A stretch of 64,000 bases of DNA from Helicobacter pylori (GCF_900120335.1 NZ_LT635477.1:744001-808000); one strand, 5' to 3'; numbered from the stretch's first letter, positions 8,555 to 18,729 are shown. A program made the numbers and translations. Notes: generated from the letters alone by a model not told the origin.

Positions 8555-9919
8555 TCACACCAAAAAATAAAACACCCCGCACACCACTAAGCCTACAAAA
8601 ATTAAAGTCAAAACGCAATAGCCCATAATATCCTTAGCGCCCAAACCCGCAATGGCTAACGCAGGCAAAGCCCAAAAAGGCTGTATCATGTTCGTCCAAG
8701 CGTCTCCCCAAGCGATAGCCATAGAAACCACGCCCGGATCCACCCCTAAGCTTTGCCCAGCAGGGAGCATGATAGGAGCTTGAATCGCCCATTGCCCCCC
8801 ACCAGACGGAATAAAAATATTGACAATCCCCGCACTCAAAAAAGTCATGAGCGCGAAAGTTTTTTCGTTAGCGATGTGCGTGAAGGCTAAAGAAAGCATT
8901 TGCGCTAAAGAATGCCCCCCCACGTTATGGCTTGCCATCATCCCCATAATCCCAGCGTAAAAAGGGAATTGGAGTAAAATCCCAGCCACGCTCCTAGCGG
9001 AATGATCGATCGCTTTCACATAAGCTAAAGGGGTTTTATGGAGCAAAATCCCTAAAAAAAGGAAAATCATATTGACAATGTTTAAACCAATCCCTCCCCC
9101 TTTAAAAAAATAAACACCAAGATACCCAAAACCCAAAAAAACCAAAAGATAAGAAAGCAAAGCGCTGTTTTCCAAAAAATGCGCGATCGTTTTATCTTGT
9201 TGGTGGTCAATGAGTTCAATCTCTTTGTATTCGTCTTTTAAAAGCTTTGAATCAATTTCAACGATTTCTTCTTTTTTAGGGTGGATCATTGCCATTAAAA
9301 AGGGTAACCCTATAAGAATGATCCCTATAATGATCAAATTATAAGAGGAAAAAATCGTCTGACTGATAGGGATAGCTTTTTCAATCACCCCGGCGCTTAT
9401 TTTGGATAGACTTTCATTTTGGGTGGCAACGCTTAAAGGGATAGAGCCTGATAAACCCCCATGCCAGATCACAAAACCCGAATAAGCGCTAGCAATGAGC
9501 AGCCTGTAATCCACCCCCTTAACATTTTTGGCGATCTCTTTTGCAAAAATCGTGCTAATCACTAAGCCAAAACCCCAGTTGATCCAATTAGCGATTAACG
9601 ATAAAGAAGTAACCAACCATAAAGCCGTGTAATACCCCTTAGGCAAAGACGCCAAGTATTTTAAAAGTTTTTGGACTAATTTAGCGCTAGCTAAAGCCTG
9701 ACCCAGCACCAAAATAAGAGCCATTTGCATAGAAAAGCCTAAAAGCGTCCAAGCACCATTCCCCCAACTAGAAATGACAGACGAAGCGTCCTGCCCTGTC
9801 AAGCAATAAACAAGAACAAACACGACAAACGACAAAAGAGCGACCAAAACAAAAGAGTCCGGCAAACATTTAGACGCTAAAAACACGCACGCTGAAGTCA
9901 AATGCCTTAACAAAAACAT
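8555..9919 (-). CDS. atoE: Short-chain fatty acid/acetoacetate transporter AtoE
   Basis: 454 residues, highly hydrophobic with about 11-12 membrane segments and one charged central loop (KEEIVEIDSK). It matches the AtoE family of short-chain fatty acid permeases. Start: the purine-rich AAGGGG lies 6-7 bases before the ATG at 9919; a GTG at 9925 overlaps that site and is less likely. It follows scoB by 19 bases, so import of acetoacetate or short fatty acids is co-expressed with CoA activation. Confidence 0.9.
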   Translation of the reverse strand: MFLLRHLTSACVFLASKCLPDSFVLVALLSFVVFVLVYCLTGQDASSVISSWGNGAWTLLGFSMQMALILVLGQALASAKLVQKLLKYLASLPKGYYTALWLVTSLSLIANWINWGFGLVISTIFAKEIAKNVKGVDYRLLIASAYSGFVIWHGGLSGSIPLSVATQNESLSKISAGVIEKAIPISQTIFSSYNLIIIGIILIGLPFLMAMIHPKKEEIVEIDSKLLKDEYKEIELIDHQQDKTIAHFLENSALLSYLLVFLGFGYLGVYFFKGGGIGLNIVNMIFLFLGILLHKTPLAYVKAIDHSARSVAGILLQFPFYAGIMGMMASHNVGGHSLAQMLSLAFTHIANEKTFALMTFLSAGIVNIFIPSGGGQWAIQAPIMLPAGQSLGVDPGVVSMAIAWGDAWTNMIQPFWALPALAIAGLGAKDIMGYCVLTLIFVGLVVCGVFYFLV

Positions 9920-9938
9920 AAACACCCCCTTTTACAAG

Positions 9939-10562
9939 CTATAAGCGCACCTCAAATTCAGCTTCTGTCTTTTCTTTCACTTGATCAAGGCTGACCCCTT
10001 CTTGCAATTCCACTAATTTCATGGCGTTATTGGAAAACTCAAACACCGCTAAATCCGTTATCAATTGATGCACCACGCCTTTTCCCGTTAAGGGCAATGA
10101 GCATTCTTTTTTCACTTTAGACTCCCCGTATTTGTTGCAATGCTCCATGATGACGATCACTTTTTTAGCGCCATGCACCAAATCCATAGCCCCTCCCATG
10201 CCTTTTATGAGCTTTTTAGGGATCATCCAATTAGCCAAATCCCCATTTTGTGAGACTTCCATCCCCCCTAAAATCGCTAAATCAATATGCCCCCCACGAA
10301 TCATCGCAAACGAATCCGCGCTATTGAAAAACGAAGCGCCCGGCACCACGGTTATGGTTTCCTTTCCTGCATTGATAAGATCCGCATCAACGCCCCCTTC
10401 TAAAGGGTAAGCGCCAATCCCTAATAGCCCGTTCTCGCTTTGGAAAACGATATTCATGCCGCTCACTTCATTGGCCACCAGCGTGGGCAAGCCTATCCCT
10501 AAATTCACATACATGCCCTCTTTCAATTCCTTTGCCGCTCTTTTAATGATAGCCTCTCTCAT
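9939..10562 (-). CDS. scoB: Succinyl-CoA:acetoacetate CoA-transferase subunit B
   Basis: 207 residues. The catalytic glutamate of CoA-transferase family I is in SENGLLG (near residue 45), after [10 protein letters not shown]. It overlaps scoA by 4 bases (translational coupling). With ScoA it moves CoA from succinyl-CoA to acetoacetate, giving acetoacetyl-CoA for the thiolase and succinate. H. pylori uses this enzyme as part of its unusual TCA cycle. Confidence 0.95.
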   Translation of the reverse strand: MREAIIKRAAKELKEGMYVNLGIGLPTLVANEVSGMNIVFQSENGLLGIGAYPLEGGVDADLINAGKETITVVPGASFFNSADSFAMIRGGHIDLAILGGMEVSQNGDLANWMIPKKLIKGMGGAMDLVHGAKKVIVIMEHCNKYGESKVKKECSLPLTGKGVVHQLITDLAVFEFSNNAMKLVELQEGVSLDQVKEKTEAEFEVRL

Positions 10563-11257
10563 TTCGTGCTCCTTGTGGTGATTTTTTCTATCCGTTTTTC
10601 AAATTTCTCGCCCTTATAGATGTGCTGCACATAGATTCCTGGCAAGTGTATTTCATCTGGGTCTAATTCCCCAGCCGGGACAATTTCTTCCACTTCAGCG
10701 ACGCATATTTTTGACGCCATCGCGCACAAGGGGTTGAAATTTCGGGCCGTTTTTCTAAACACCAAATTCCCAAGAGTGTCGCTTTTATAGGCTTTGATAA
10801 GCCCGTAATCGCCCGTTATGGCTCTTTCTAAAATATACTCCTTGCCGTTAAACTCCCTTGATTCCTTGCCTTGAGCGATCAGAGTCCCAACCCCTGTTGG
10901 GGTGTAATAAGCGGGTATCCCAGCCCCTCCAGCGCGCAAGTTTTCAGCCAGCGTGCCTTGCGGTGTCAAAACGACTTCAATTTCTCCATTCAACATTTGC
11001 GATTCAAAAATCTTATTTTCCCCCACATAGGAAGCGATAATCTTTTTAATCTGCTTTTTTTCTAAAAGAATACCCAACCCAAAGTCATCAACGCCGCAAT
11101 TATTGCTCACGACAATTAGATCCTTAATGCCTTTCTTATAAATGTAATCAATGGCGTATTCGGGTATCCCACACAGCCCAAAACCGCCCACTAAAATAGT
11201 GTCTCCGTCTTTTAACCCGTTCAACGCTTTGTCTAAATCGGTTATAACCTTATTCAT
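10559..11257 (-). CDS. scoA: Succinyl-CoA:acetoacetate CoA-transferase subunit A
   Basis: 232 residues. The glycine-rich CoA-binding motif [10 protein letters not shown] (residues 24-33) and [16 protein letters not shown] are diagnostic of the A subunit. It lies 10 bases after the thiolase gene and overlaps scoB. It is the partner of ScoB in acetoacetate activation. Confidence 0.95.
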   Translation of the reverse strand: MNKVITDLDKALNGLKDGDTILVGGFGLCGIPEYAIDYIYKKGIKDLIVVSNNCGVDDFGLGILLEKKQIKKIIASYVGENKIFESQMLNGEIEVVLTPQGTLAENLRAGGAGIPAYYTPTGVGTLIAQGKESREFNGKEYILERAITGDYGLIKAYKSDTLGNLVFRKTARNFNPLCAMASKICVAEVEEIVPAGELDPDEIHLPGIYVQHIYKGEKFEKRIEKITTRSTK

Positions 11258-11267
11258 CTCATTCTCC

Positions 11268-12443
11268 TTATTTTTGTTCCACTACCACTGATAGCCCTTG
11301 ACCGCCACCCACGCACAATGACGCGCAACCCACGCCATGCCCGCTCCTTTTCATTTCATGCAATAAAGTCACTAATATCCTAGCACCGCTCGCGCCAATA
11401 GGGTGGCCAATCGCTATCGCGCCTCCATTCACATTCACGATATTGGGGTTTAATTCAAGCTCTTTTAACACGGCAATGCTTTGCGCGGCAAAGGCTTCAT
11501 TGAGTTCAAAAAGATTGATGTCGTTGAGATTCATTTTGACATTTTTAAGATTGTTTTTAATAGCGATGCTTGGGCATATGCCCATAATATCCGGACTGCA
11601 ACCACCCAAACCAAACCCCTTGATGGTGGCCATTGTTTTTAACCCCAATTTTTGCGCTTTTTTAGTGCTGCATAAAATGATAATACTCGCGCCATCATTG
11701 ATCCCTGATGAATTTCCTGCCGTTACCGATCCGTCTTTTTTAAAGGCGGGTTTGAGCTTTGCAAGGGATTCTAGCGTCGTGTCTCTAGGGTATTCGTCTT
11801 CTTTAAAAACCACCACGCCTTTTTTATTCGCTATTTCAATAGGCGTGATTTCTTCTTGGAATTTCCCCGCATTAATGGCGGCTCTCGCTTTGAGTTGCGA
11901 TTGGAGTGCGAATGCGTCTTGATCTTCTCGGCTTATGTGGTATGCTTGAGCGACATTATCAGCGGTGATCCCCATGTGGTAATCATTGAACGCGTCCCAT
12001 AATCCGTCATGTATCATAGAATCTATCATGTTCGCATTCCCCATTCTTTTCCCCTCTCGCATGTCAAACGACAGATAAGGCGCTGCGCTCATGTTCTCCA
12101 CGCCACCGCACACCACCACTTCATCGCGCCCAAGCATGATGCTGTCATGCGCTAATTGGATAGCTTTCATAGACGATCCGCAAACCATATTGACGCTAAA
12201 AGCGTTTCTGTCATTAGGGATGCCAGAATCCAGTTGGATCTGCCTGGCGATATTTTGACCCAAACCAGCGCCTAAGACATTGCCTAAAATGACAGAATCC
12301 ACATCGCTAGGCTCAAGAGAGCTCGCATTCAAAGCGTCTTTAAGCACGCTAACGCCCATTTCTCTAGCGCCCACATTCTTCAGAGAGCCTAAAAAACTCC
12401 CTACAGCACTACGCTTTGCCGCCACTACAACCACTTCATTCAT
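11268..12443 (-). CDS. fadA: Acetyl-CoA acetyltransferase (thiolase)
   Basis: 391 residues. The nucleophilic Cys is in [10 protein letters not shown] (near residue 88), with His in [14 protein letters not shown] and the second Cys in CVGGGQG near the C-terminus, so all three catalytic residues are present. It cleaves acetoacetyl-CoA to two acetyl-CoA, or runs in reverse. It is the first gene of the fadA-scoA-scoB-atoE operon. It is also called atoB or thl in some strains. Confidence 0.95.
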   Translation of the reverse strand: MNEVVVVAAKRSAVGSFLGSLKNVGAREMGVSVLKDALNASSLEPSDVDSVILGNVLGAGLGQNIARQIQLDSGIPNDRNAFSVNMVCGSSMKAIQLAHDSIMLGRDEVVVCGGVENMSAAPYLSFDMREGKRMGNANMIDSMIHDGLWDAFNDYHMGITADNVAQAYHISREDQDAFALQSQLKARAAINAGKFQEEITPIEIANKKGVVVFKEDEYPRDTTLESLAKLKPAFKKDGSVTAGNSSGINDGASIIILCSTKKAQKLGLKTMATIKGFGLGGCSPDIMGICPSIAIKNNLKNVKMNLNDINLFELNEAFAAQSIAVLKELELNPNIVNVNGGAIAIGHPIGASGARILVTLLHEMKRSGHGVGCASLCVGGGQGLSVVVEQK

Positions 12444-12472
12444 GTCTTTGCCTTTAAGTTGATTTGATGATC

Positions 12473-12493
12473 ATAGTATCACTTTTAAGTGAT
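12473..12493 (-). promoter_or_regulatory. Candidate promoter with inverted repeat upstream of the thiolase operon
   Basis: On the minus strand a -10-like TACTAT occupies 12478-12473. Immediately upstream a near-perfect palindrome ATCACTT-tt-AAGTGAT covers 12478-12493. An inverted repeat at this position could be an operator for a dimeric regulator, or chance in AT-rich DNA. Confidence 0.35.
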
Positions 12494-12683
12494 TGAAACC
12501 CTAATAAGTTTTATTCTGTTTTAGGTTTTGTTTTGGATTAAGGGCGATCCGTTTATTTTTTTCACAAAAATATTATTTTAGCGTTTAATGATTGTCGCAC
12601 GATTCTTTATCGTCTATTCTATTAATATTAGGAATATAGGGGGCATTCACTCAAGCGCTCTTTAATTTTAAGCGCGATTATGC

Positions 12684-12689
12684 TACAAT
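12684..12689 (+). promoter_or_regulatory. Extended -10 promoter for the 12.7-kb gene group
   Basis: TGCTACAAT (extended -10, TG then TACAAT) lies about 30 bases before the first gene of the plus-strand block that leads to dgkA and gyrA. Confidence 0.55.
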
Positions 12690-12721
12690 TAGGGACATTA
12701 TGCTTTCAATAAAGGGTGTTT

Positions 12722-13750
12722 TTGACTAAAAAATTCATGTCTTGGATGGTGGTTATTGGGGCTTTAATTTGCGTGCTTTTAGGGGTGTTTATCTTCTTCA
12801 CTAGCATGTCGGTTAAAAAATCTTTAACCGCTTATCTTAACGCTTATTTGGATCAACGCCCCCACATTAAGGGCATGGGGATTGTAGGCGCTCCTTTTGA
12901 ATGCGAAGGGTTTTTTAAAATCGCATGCGTTTCTAAGGAGCTTCGTTTTTTAGACTCTCAAAACTCCCCTATTATGGATTTTAAAGATTTAAAGATCAAG
13001 CTCCATTCTTTAGATAAAAGCTCTCTTACCCTTTCTATCCATTCTCAAATCCAATCCCCTATTTTAGAACAAGATATTCAGCAAAAAATCAGCCAAATCC
13101 CCTTAAAAAACTTGAATGCCTTATTGGAAAAATTCAAACCCACGCGCTTGAATTGCTCTTTAAAATTCAACGCTTTAGATGAAAAAACCTTAAACGACAA
13201 CTTAAAATGCGATTTGACTAATGCAGAGAATATCCTTGCTTACACTTTTTTTCAAGAAGGTTTAATGGAGGTGCAAGAAAATCTATCCCTTAAAAATATT
13301 TTCAAAACCTTGAGTTCTAAAGACGCTAAAGCCATAGAAGAGTTGCAAGACAAACTGCGTTTTTTAGCGCCAAAGTTGAGCGTTTCTATCCAAGCGCGCC
13401 ATTTTAAAAACGTTTTAGAGTCCTTTTATCAACAAAATAAAGAGAGTTTGGGCTTTTTTTCCCCTTATTTTAGCTTGCGTTCTCAAACCCCTAGCGTTTC
13501 TTATGAAAGCGCGTTAGCTTCTTTAGAAAACTATTTTATGGCTTTGTTCCAGTCCCATTTTAAAGACGATAGCGCGCTCCAACAGAATTTTAAAGGATTG
13601 TTGCAAGCCTTTGTTTCTATGGCTAAAGACAAACGATCTCAGATCGCTCTTAACGCCCAAGCTAAAGACAACGCCAAGCTGACTTTTAACGCCTTGTTAG
13701 AAAGCCTTAGCGTGAATTTCTTTCAATCCTACAAAATAAGCCATGAGTGA
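12722..13750 (+). CDS. Conserved membrane-anchored exported protein, function unknown
   Basis: 342 residues with one N-terminal membrane segment (about residues 8-28, VVIGALICVLLGVFIF), the rest predicted outside the cytoplasm. There are few cysteines and no recognised catalytic motif. Start: TTG at 12722 lies 5 bases after AAAGGG. A GTG at 12716 overlaps that site, and an ATG occurs at 12737. It overlaps dgkA by 8 bases. From gene order it corresponds to HP0699. It may help the envelope functions of dgkA, but this is inference from position only. Confidence 0.75.
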   Translation: MTKKFMSWMVVIGALICVLLGVFIFFTSMSVKKSLTAYLNAYLDQRPHIKGMGIVGAPFECEGFFKIACVSKELRFLDSQNSPIMDFKDLKIKLHSLDKSSLTLSIHSQIQSPILEQDIQQKISQIPLKNLNALLEKFKPTRLNCSLKFNALDEKTLNDNLKCDLTNAENILAYTFFQEGLMEVQENLSLKNIFKTLSSKDAKAIEELQDKLRFLAPKLSVSIQARHFKNVLESFYQQNKESLGFFSPYFSLRSQTPSVSYESALASLENYFMALFQSHFKDDSALQQNFKGLLQAFVSMAKDKRSQIALNAQAKDNAKLTFNALLESLSVNFFQSYKISHE

Positions 13751-14129
13751 TTTCAAAGTCCCCCCCAAAGCTAAAGGGTTTAAACGCCTTTTTAAAGCCC
13801 TTTTTTATTCTAAAGACGGGCTTAAATGCGCGTGGGCTGAAGAGAGCGCGTTCAGGCAAATTGTCATCTTGGCTCTTTTTTGCATCGTTCTAGCGAGCTA
13901 TCTGACTAAAGATTTTTTAGAATGGGGGCTATTGATCTTGCCTTGCTTTTTATCGGTTGTGATTGAACTCATCAATAGCTCCATTGAAAAGGCTGTGGAT
14001 TTTACTGGCACCGAGTTCCACCCTTTAGCTAAAAAGGCTAAAGACATGGCCAGTTCGGCCCAACTGATAGGGCTTATTTTTTGGGCTTTGATTTGGGGGC
14101 GTTACCTTTTAACGCTTTATTTTAATTAA
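13743..14129 (+). CDS. dgkA: Diacylglycerol kinase
   Basis: 128 residues with three membrane helices and the family signature: glutamates in AWAEESAFRQ (around residues 33-35) and VIELINSSIEKAVDF (around 80-94), where the active-site Glu and Asn sit. It recycles diacylglycerol to phosphatidic acid in the inner membrane. It overlaps the upstream gene by 8 bases and is 15 bases before gyrA, so all three are probably co-transcribed. Confidence 0.95.
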   Translation: MSDFKVPPKAKGFKRLFKALFYSKDGLKCAWAEESAFRQIVILALFCIVLASYLTKDFLEWGLLILPCFLSVVIELINSSIEKAVDFTGTEFHPLAKKAKDMASSAQLIGLIFWALIWGRYLLTLYFN

Positions 14130-14144
14130 ATTTTAGGGAGACAC

Positions 14145-16631
14145 ATGCAAGATCATTTAGTTGATGAAACAAAAAATATTGTAGAAGTGGGGATTGATTC
14201 TTCTATTGAAGAGAGCTATTTGGCTTATTCCATGAGCGTGATCATAGGGCGTGCCTTACCGGACGCTAGAGACGGCTTAAAGCCTGTTCATAGGCGTATT
14301 TTGTATGCGATGCATGAATTAGGCCTTACTTCCAAAGTCGCTTATAAAAAAAGCGCTAGGATCGTGGGTGATGTGATTGGTAAATACCACCCCCATGGCG
14401 ACACCGCAGTTTATGATGCGCTAGTGAGAATGGCGCAAGATTTTTCCATGCGCTTGGAATTAGTGGATGGGCAAGGCAACTTTGGCTCTATTGATGGCGA
14501 TAACGCTGCAGCGATGCGTTACACTGAAGCCAGAATGACCAAGGCGAGTGAAGAAATTTTAAGGGATATTGATAAAGACACCATTGATTTTGTGCCTAAT
14601 TACGATGACACCTTAAAAGAGCCAGATATTCTACCAAGCCGTCTGCCTAACCTTTTAGTCAATGGGGCTAATGGGATCGCCGTAGGGATGGCGACTTCTA
14701 TCCCCCCCCACAGGATTGATGAAATCATAGACGCTTTAGCGCATGTCTTAGAAAACCCTAACGCTGAATTAGATGAAATTTTGGAATTTGTCAAAGGGCC
14801 TGATTTTCCTACTGGTGGGATCATCTATGGCAAGACTGGCATTATTGAAGCCTATAAAACGGGGCGAGGGCGTGTGAAAGTGCGGGCTAAAGTGCATGTG
14901 GAAAAAACAAAAAATAAAGAAATCATCGTTTTAGATGAAATGCCTTTTCAAACCAATAAAGCCAAATTAGTGGAACAAATCAGCGATTTAGCACGAGAAA
15001 AACAAATTGAAGGCATTAGCGAAGTGCGCGATGAGAGCGATAGAGAGGGCATTAGAGTGGTGATTGAATTAAAAAGAGACGCGATGAGTGAAATTGTCTT
15101 AAACCACCTCTACAAACTCACCACCATGGAGACCACTTTTAGCATCATTTTACTCGCTATTTACAATAAAGAGCCTAAGATTTTCACGCTTTTAGAGTTG
15201 TTGCGCCTTTTCTTAAACCATAGAAAGACCATTATTATAAGACGCACGATTTTTGAATTGGAAAAGGCTAAGGCCAGAGCGCATATTTTAGAGGGTTATT
15301 TGATCGCACTAGACAATATTGATGAAATCGTACAACTCATTAAAACAAGCCCAAGCCCAGAAGCGGCTAAAAACGCCTTAATGGAGCGTTTTAGTTTGAG
15401 CGAAATCCAAAGCAAAGCCATTTTAGAAATGCGTTTGCAACGCTTGACAGGCCTTGAAAGAGATAAGATCAAAGAAGAATACCAAAACCTGCTAGAGCTT
15501 ATTGATGATCTCAATGGCATTTTAAAGAGCGAAGATCGCTTGAATGAAGTCGTCAAAACCGAGCTTTTAGAAGTCAAAGAGCAGTTTTCTTCTCCAAGGC
15601 GCACTGAAATTCAAGAATCTTACGAAAGCATTGATACAGAAGATTTGATCGCTAATGAGCCTATGGTGGTGAGCATGAGCTATAAAGGCTATGTGAAAAG
15701 AGTGGATTTAAAAGCTTATGAAAAGCAAAATCGTGGAGGTAAGGGCAAGCTTTCAGGCAGCACTTATGAAGACGATTTCATTGAAAACTTTTTTGTGGCT
15801 AACACGCATGATATTTTGCTCTTTATCACCAATAAGGGGCAATTGTATCATTTGAAAGTCTATAAAATCCCAGAAGCGAGCCGGATCGCTATGGGTAAAG
15901 CTATTGTGAATTTAATTTCGCTCGCTCCGGATGAAAAAATCATGGCAACTCTAAGCACTAAAGATTTTAGCGATGAACGCTCTTTAGCTTTCTTCACGAA
16001 AAATGGCGTGGTGAAGCGCACCAATTTGAGCGAATTTGGCGGTAATAGGAGTTATAGCGGTATCAGAGCGATTGTTTTGGATGAAGGCGATGAATTAGTG
16101 GGCGCAAAAGTTGTGGATAAAAACGCCAAGCATTTGCTCATCGCATCGCATTTGGGTATTTTCATTAAATTCCCTTTAGAAGACGTGCGCGAGATCGGAA
16201 GAACTACTCGTGGGGTTAGAGGGATTAAGCTGAATGAAAATGATTTTGTTGTCGGCGCGGTCGTCATTAGCGATGATAGCAACAAGCTTTTGAGCGTGAG
16301 CGAGAACGGGCTTGGCAAGCAAACTCTAGCCGAAGCGTATAGAGAGCAATCTCGTGGAGGTAAGGGGGTCATTGGCATGAAACTCACTCAAAAGACCGGT
16401 AATTTGGTGGGCGTTATCAGCGTGGATGATGAGAACCTGGATTTGATGATCCTTACCGCGAGCGCGAAAATGATTAGAGTTTCTATTAAAGATATTAGAG
16501 AAACCGGAAGAAATGCCAGTGGGGTAAAACTCATAAACACCGCTGATAAAGTCGTGTATGTCAATTCTTGCCCTAAAGAAGAAGAGCCAGAAAATTTAGA
16601 AACCTCTTCAGCGCAAAATTTGTTTGAGTGA
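14145..16631 (+). CDS. gyrA: DNA gyrase subunit A
   Basis: 828 residues. The catalytic Tyr126 is in [10 protein letters not shown]. The GyrA box is present as QNRGGKG around residue 527, with a similar QSRGGKG later, in the beta-pinwheel C-terminal domain. In the quinolone-resistance region ([12 protein letters not shown]) residue 87 is Thr, 88 Ala and 91 Asp, the combination known from quinolone-susceptible strains. The start follows AGGGAG with normal spacing. The gene also carries a C8 run near 14702-14709 inside Ile-Pro-Pro-His codons. Confidence 0.98.
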   Translation: MQDHLVDETKNIVEVGIDSSIEESYLAYSMSVIIGRALPDARDGLKPVHRRILYAMHELGLTSKVAYKKSARIVGDVIGKYHPHGDTAVYDALVRMAQDFSMRLELVDGQGNFGSIDGDNAAAMRYTEARMTKASEEILRDIDKDTIDFVPNYDDTLKEPDILPSRLPNLLVNGANGIAVGMATSIPPHRIDEIIDALAHVLENPNAELDEILEFVKGPDFPTGGIIYGKTGIIEAYKTGRGRVKVRAKVHVEKTKNKEIIVLDEMPFQTNKAKLVEQISDLAREKQIEGISEVRDESDREGIRVVIELKRDAMSEIVLNHLYKLTTMETTFSIILLAIYNKEPKIFTLLELLRLFLNHRKTIIIRRTIFELEKAKARAHILEGYLIALDNIDEIVQLIKTSPSPEAAKNALMERFSLSEIQSKAILEMRLQRLTGLERDKIKEEYQNLLELIDDLNGILKSEDRLNEVVKTELLEVKEQFSSPRRTEIQESYESIDTEDLIANEPMVVSMSYKGYVKRVDLKAYEKQNRGGKGKLSGSTYEDDFIENFFVANTHDILLFITNKGQLYHLKVYKIPEASRIAMGKAIVNLISLAPDEKIMATLSTKDFSDERSLAFFTKNGVVKRTNLSEFGGNRSYSGIRAIVLDEGDELVGAKVVDKNAKHLLIASHLGIFIKFPLEDVREIGRTTRGVRGIKLNENDFVVGAVVISDDSNKLLSVSENGLGKQTLAEAYREQSRGGKGVIGMKLTQKTGNLVGVISVDDENLDLMILTASAKMIRVSIKDIRETGRNASGVKLINTADKVVYVNSCPKEEEPENLETSSAQNLFE

Positions 16632-17104
16632 TGCGTTTCTTTTCATTCTGTTATTTTTTATTTTATTTTTTAGGGGTTTCTTTGCATGCCCTCAGCCCCC
16701 TAGAAAATCAAGAATTTTTGATTTCGTACCGCTTGAAAATCGTTGATTCTAGAGTGATGGGTGAAGAGTATTCTGTCTCTAAGCCTATTGTCAGCCGCAT
16801 TAAAACAGCCCCCTATGTTTTAGACTATCATTGCTCTATCATCACTCGCAACTTGCCCGATTTAAAAAACCCCTTGCTCCAAACCAAACTAGAACGCTTC
16901 CTTTTAGAAATAGCGTTAAAAAAAGAAAAAGAGCGAGTCATTGATTGTATTTTAAAAAGCCAAGTCGCTATCACGCATTATGATCATAGCTATAAAAACG
17001 GCACCACTACCACAAGCATTCTTAACCTCAAAGCCTTAAGCGTTAAAGCGAGTTTAGAGGGAGATATGCTGTCTTTAGATATTTTTAGAAAGGAAGAAGA
17101 ATGA
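16631..17104 (+). CDS. Exported protein of unknown function upstream of flgR
   Basis: 157 residues with a clear signal peptide ([20 protein letters not shown]). The ATG at 16631 overlaps the gyrA stop by one base (TGATG); a GTG one codon earlier is possible. It overlaps flgR by 4 bases (ATGA), so translation is coupled on both sides. Mature part: two cysteines, no recognised domain. From gene order it is HP0702. Co-expression with flgR hints at an envelope role, but no function can be read from sequence. Confidence 0.8.
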   Translation: MRFFSFCYFLFYFLGVSLHALSPLENQEFLISYRLKIVDSRVMGEEYSVSKPIVSRIKTAPYVLDYHCSIITRNLPDLKNPLLQTKLERFLLEIALKKEKERVIDCILKSQVAITHYDHSYKNGTTTTSILNLKALSVKASLEGDMLSLDIFRKEEE

Positions 17105-18246
17105 AAATCGCTATTGTAGAAGATGATATTAACATGCGTAAAAGCCTGGAGCTTTTTTTTGAGCTTCAGGACGATTTAGAAATTGTGAGTTTTAAAAACC
17201 CTAAAGATGCGCTAGCGAAACTTGATGAGAGCTTTGATTTAGTCATCACGGATATTAACATGCCCCATATGGACGGCTTGGAATTTTTACGCCTTTTAGA
17301 GGGCAAGTATGAATCCATTGTGATTACCGGTAATGCGACTTTGAATAAAGCCATTGATTCCATTCGTTTAGGCGTGAAAGACTTTTTCCAAAAGCCTTTT
17401 AAACCAGAATTGCTTTTAGAATCCATCTATCGCACTAAAAAAGTTTTAGAATTTCAAAAAAAACACCCTTTAGAAAAACCTTTAAAAAAAGCCCCCAAAC
17501 ACAGCTTTTTAGCCACTTCAAAAGCTTTAGAAGCAACCAAACGGCAGGCCTTAAAAGTCGCAAGCACGGACGCTAATGTCATGCTATTAGGCGAAAGCGG
17601 GGTGGGTAAGGAGGTTTTTGCTCATTTTATCCACCAGCATTCCCAGCGCTCCAAGCACCCTTTTATAGCGATCAACATGTCCGCAATCCCAGAGCATTTA
17701 TTAGAAAGCGAGCTTTTTGGGTATCAAAAAGGGGCGTTCACGGACGCCACAGCGCCTAAAATGGGGCTTTTTGAGAGCGCTAATAAAGGCACGATCTTTT
17801 TAGATGAAATCGCTGAAATGCCCCTTCAATTGCAAAGCAAACTTTTAAGAGTGGTTCAAGAAAAAGAAATCACGCGCCTTGGGGATAATAAGAGCGTTAA
17901 AATTGATGTTCGTTTCATTTCTGCTACCAACGCTAACATGAAAGAAAAAATCGCTTCAAAAGAATTTAGAGAAGATTTGTTTTTCCGCTTGCAAATCGTG
18001 CCTATAACTATCGCTCCTTTAAGAGAGAGGACAGAAGAGATTTTACCCATTGCTGAAATCAAGCTTAAAGAAGTGTGCGAGGCGTATCATTTGGGGCCAA
18101 AATCTTTTTCAAAAAACGCCGCAAAACGCCTTTTAGAATATTCTTGGCATGGGAACGTGCGAGAGCTTTTAGGCGTCGTGGAAAGAGCGGCGATTTTAAG
18201 CGAAGAAACAGAAATCCAAGAGAAGGATTTGTTTTTGGAAAGGTAG
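17101..18246 (+). CDS. flgR: Flagellar sigma-54 response regulator FlgR
   Basis: 381 residues. Receiver domain residues 1-120 with phosphoacceptor Asp51 (ITDINMPHMDG). AAA+ domain with Walker A GESGVGKE near residue 163 and the sigma-54 contact loop GAFTDA near 212. The protein stops shortly after the AAA+ domain, with no helix-turn-helix. The known H. pylori FlgR lacks a DNA-binding domain and activates RpoN promoters of middle flagellar genes without binding an enhancer, under the kinase FlgS. A T8 run at 17153-17160 lies in the receiver coding sequence. Its sigma factor rpoN is in this window near 30 kb. Confidence 0.96.
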   Translation: MKIAIVEDDINMRKSLELFFELQDDLEIVSFKNPKDALAKLDESFDLVITDINMPHMDGLEFLRLLEGKYESIVITGNATLNKAIDSIRLGVKDFFQKPFKPELLLESIYRTKKVLEFQKKHPLEKPLKKAPKHSFLATSKALEATKRQALKVASTDANVMLLGESGVGKEVFAHFIHQHSQRSKHPFIAINMSAIPEHLLESELFGYQKGAFTDATAPKMGLFESANKGTIFLDEIAEMPLQLQSKLLRVVQEKEITRLGDNKSVKIDVRFISATNANMKEKIASKEFREDLFFRLQIVPITIAPLRERTEEILPIAEIKLKEVCEAYHLGPKSFSKNAAKRLLEYSWHGNVRELLGVVERAAILSEETEIQEKDLFLER

Positions 18247-18299
18247 GGAGTTAGGGGGTTTTAAGGGGGATAATTATTTCAAAACACCCTCTCCTTAAA

Positions 18300-18660
18300 A
18301 ATAAGTTTTCATGGTGGAGCAACTAAAACCCCATTTTTTATTAGTGCGGTTATTGTGTTGTGAAGTACCCAACCGCTAAAGACGATTGGGCTTCCTAGGC
18401 TGATGTTGCCCGTAGGGAGAGTTTGGTTCTCACTCTGTGTCCCTATAGTAGGGATTTTACAGAGTTTGAGCTCCAACGCATTCCCTACAGGTCTCATACA
18501 TCATATCTCCAAAGGCGTAACTTTGCGCACTTCCTACGCTAGATACGAATGTATGGGGATATTATACCACGAATTGGTAGCATTCATCCCAAACGCTAAA
18601 GATATTTGGGATTTCTGCTTTGGGTGGTTAAACTCATTTATAGTAGAATTAGCGTGAGAG
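18300..18660 (-). mobile_element. Eroded right end of an IS605-type element: tnpB 3' tail plus hairpins
   Basis: On the minus strand a short frame after a stop (from about 18565 to 18460) encodes SVGSAQSYAFGDMMYETC followed by RECVGAQTL and a stop. A tail ending with ...NAFGD...-like residues is typical of the variable C-terminus of IS605-family TnpB, which overlaps the guide-RNA region. Two similar hairpins flank it: 18368-18390 and 18591-18610, built on CCCAA...TTGGG around CGCTAAAGA. No complete transposase is left. I see this as a solo right end. Confidence 0.45.
18580..18620 (-). repeat. 41-bp dispersed hairpin repeat, copy 1
   Basis: The sequence reads, on the minus strand, AAGCAGAAATCCCAAA...TTTGGGATGAATGC, a stem-loop with flanks. 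A second copy with nearly the same flanks and arms is at 35987-36027 on the plus strand. Shared flanks outside the stem argue for a repeat and not just a terminator. Confidence 0.6.
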
Positions 18661-18729
18661 AGAGTTTAAAGAATTAAATGCCTTTTCTTTTGTAATGGCT
18701 TGCGGAGTAGAAAAAATCGCATGCTTCTC

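Noticed and set aside
11443..11922. 159-residue plus-strand ORF inside the thiolase gene
   Set aside because: Antisense shadow of a fully conserved enzyme with all catalytic residues.
14702..14709. C8 run in gyrA as a phase switch
   Set aside because: gyrA is essential and the run encodes the conserved Ile-Pro-Pro-His; switching would be lethal.
18403..18657. 84-residue plus-strand ORF in the flgR-uvrA gap
   Set aside because: It lies on the strand opposite the TnpB-like tail and the hairpins and has no ribosome site; treated as a shadow of the IS remnant.
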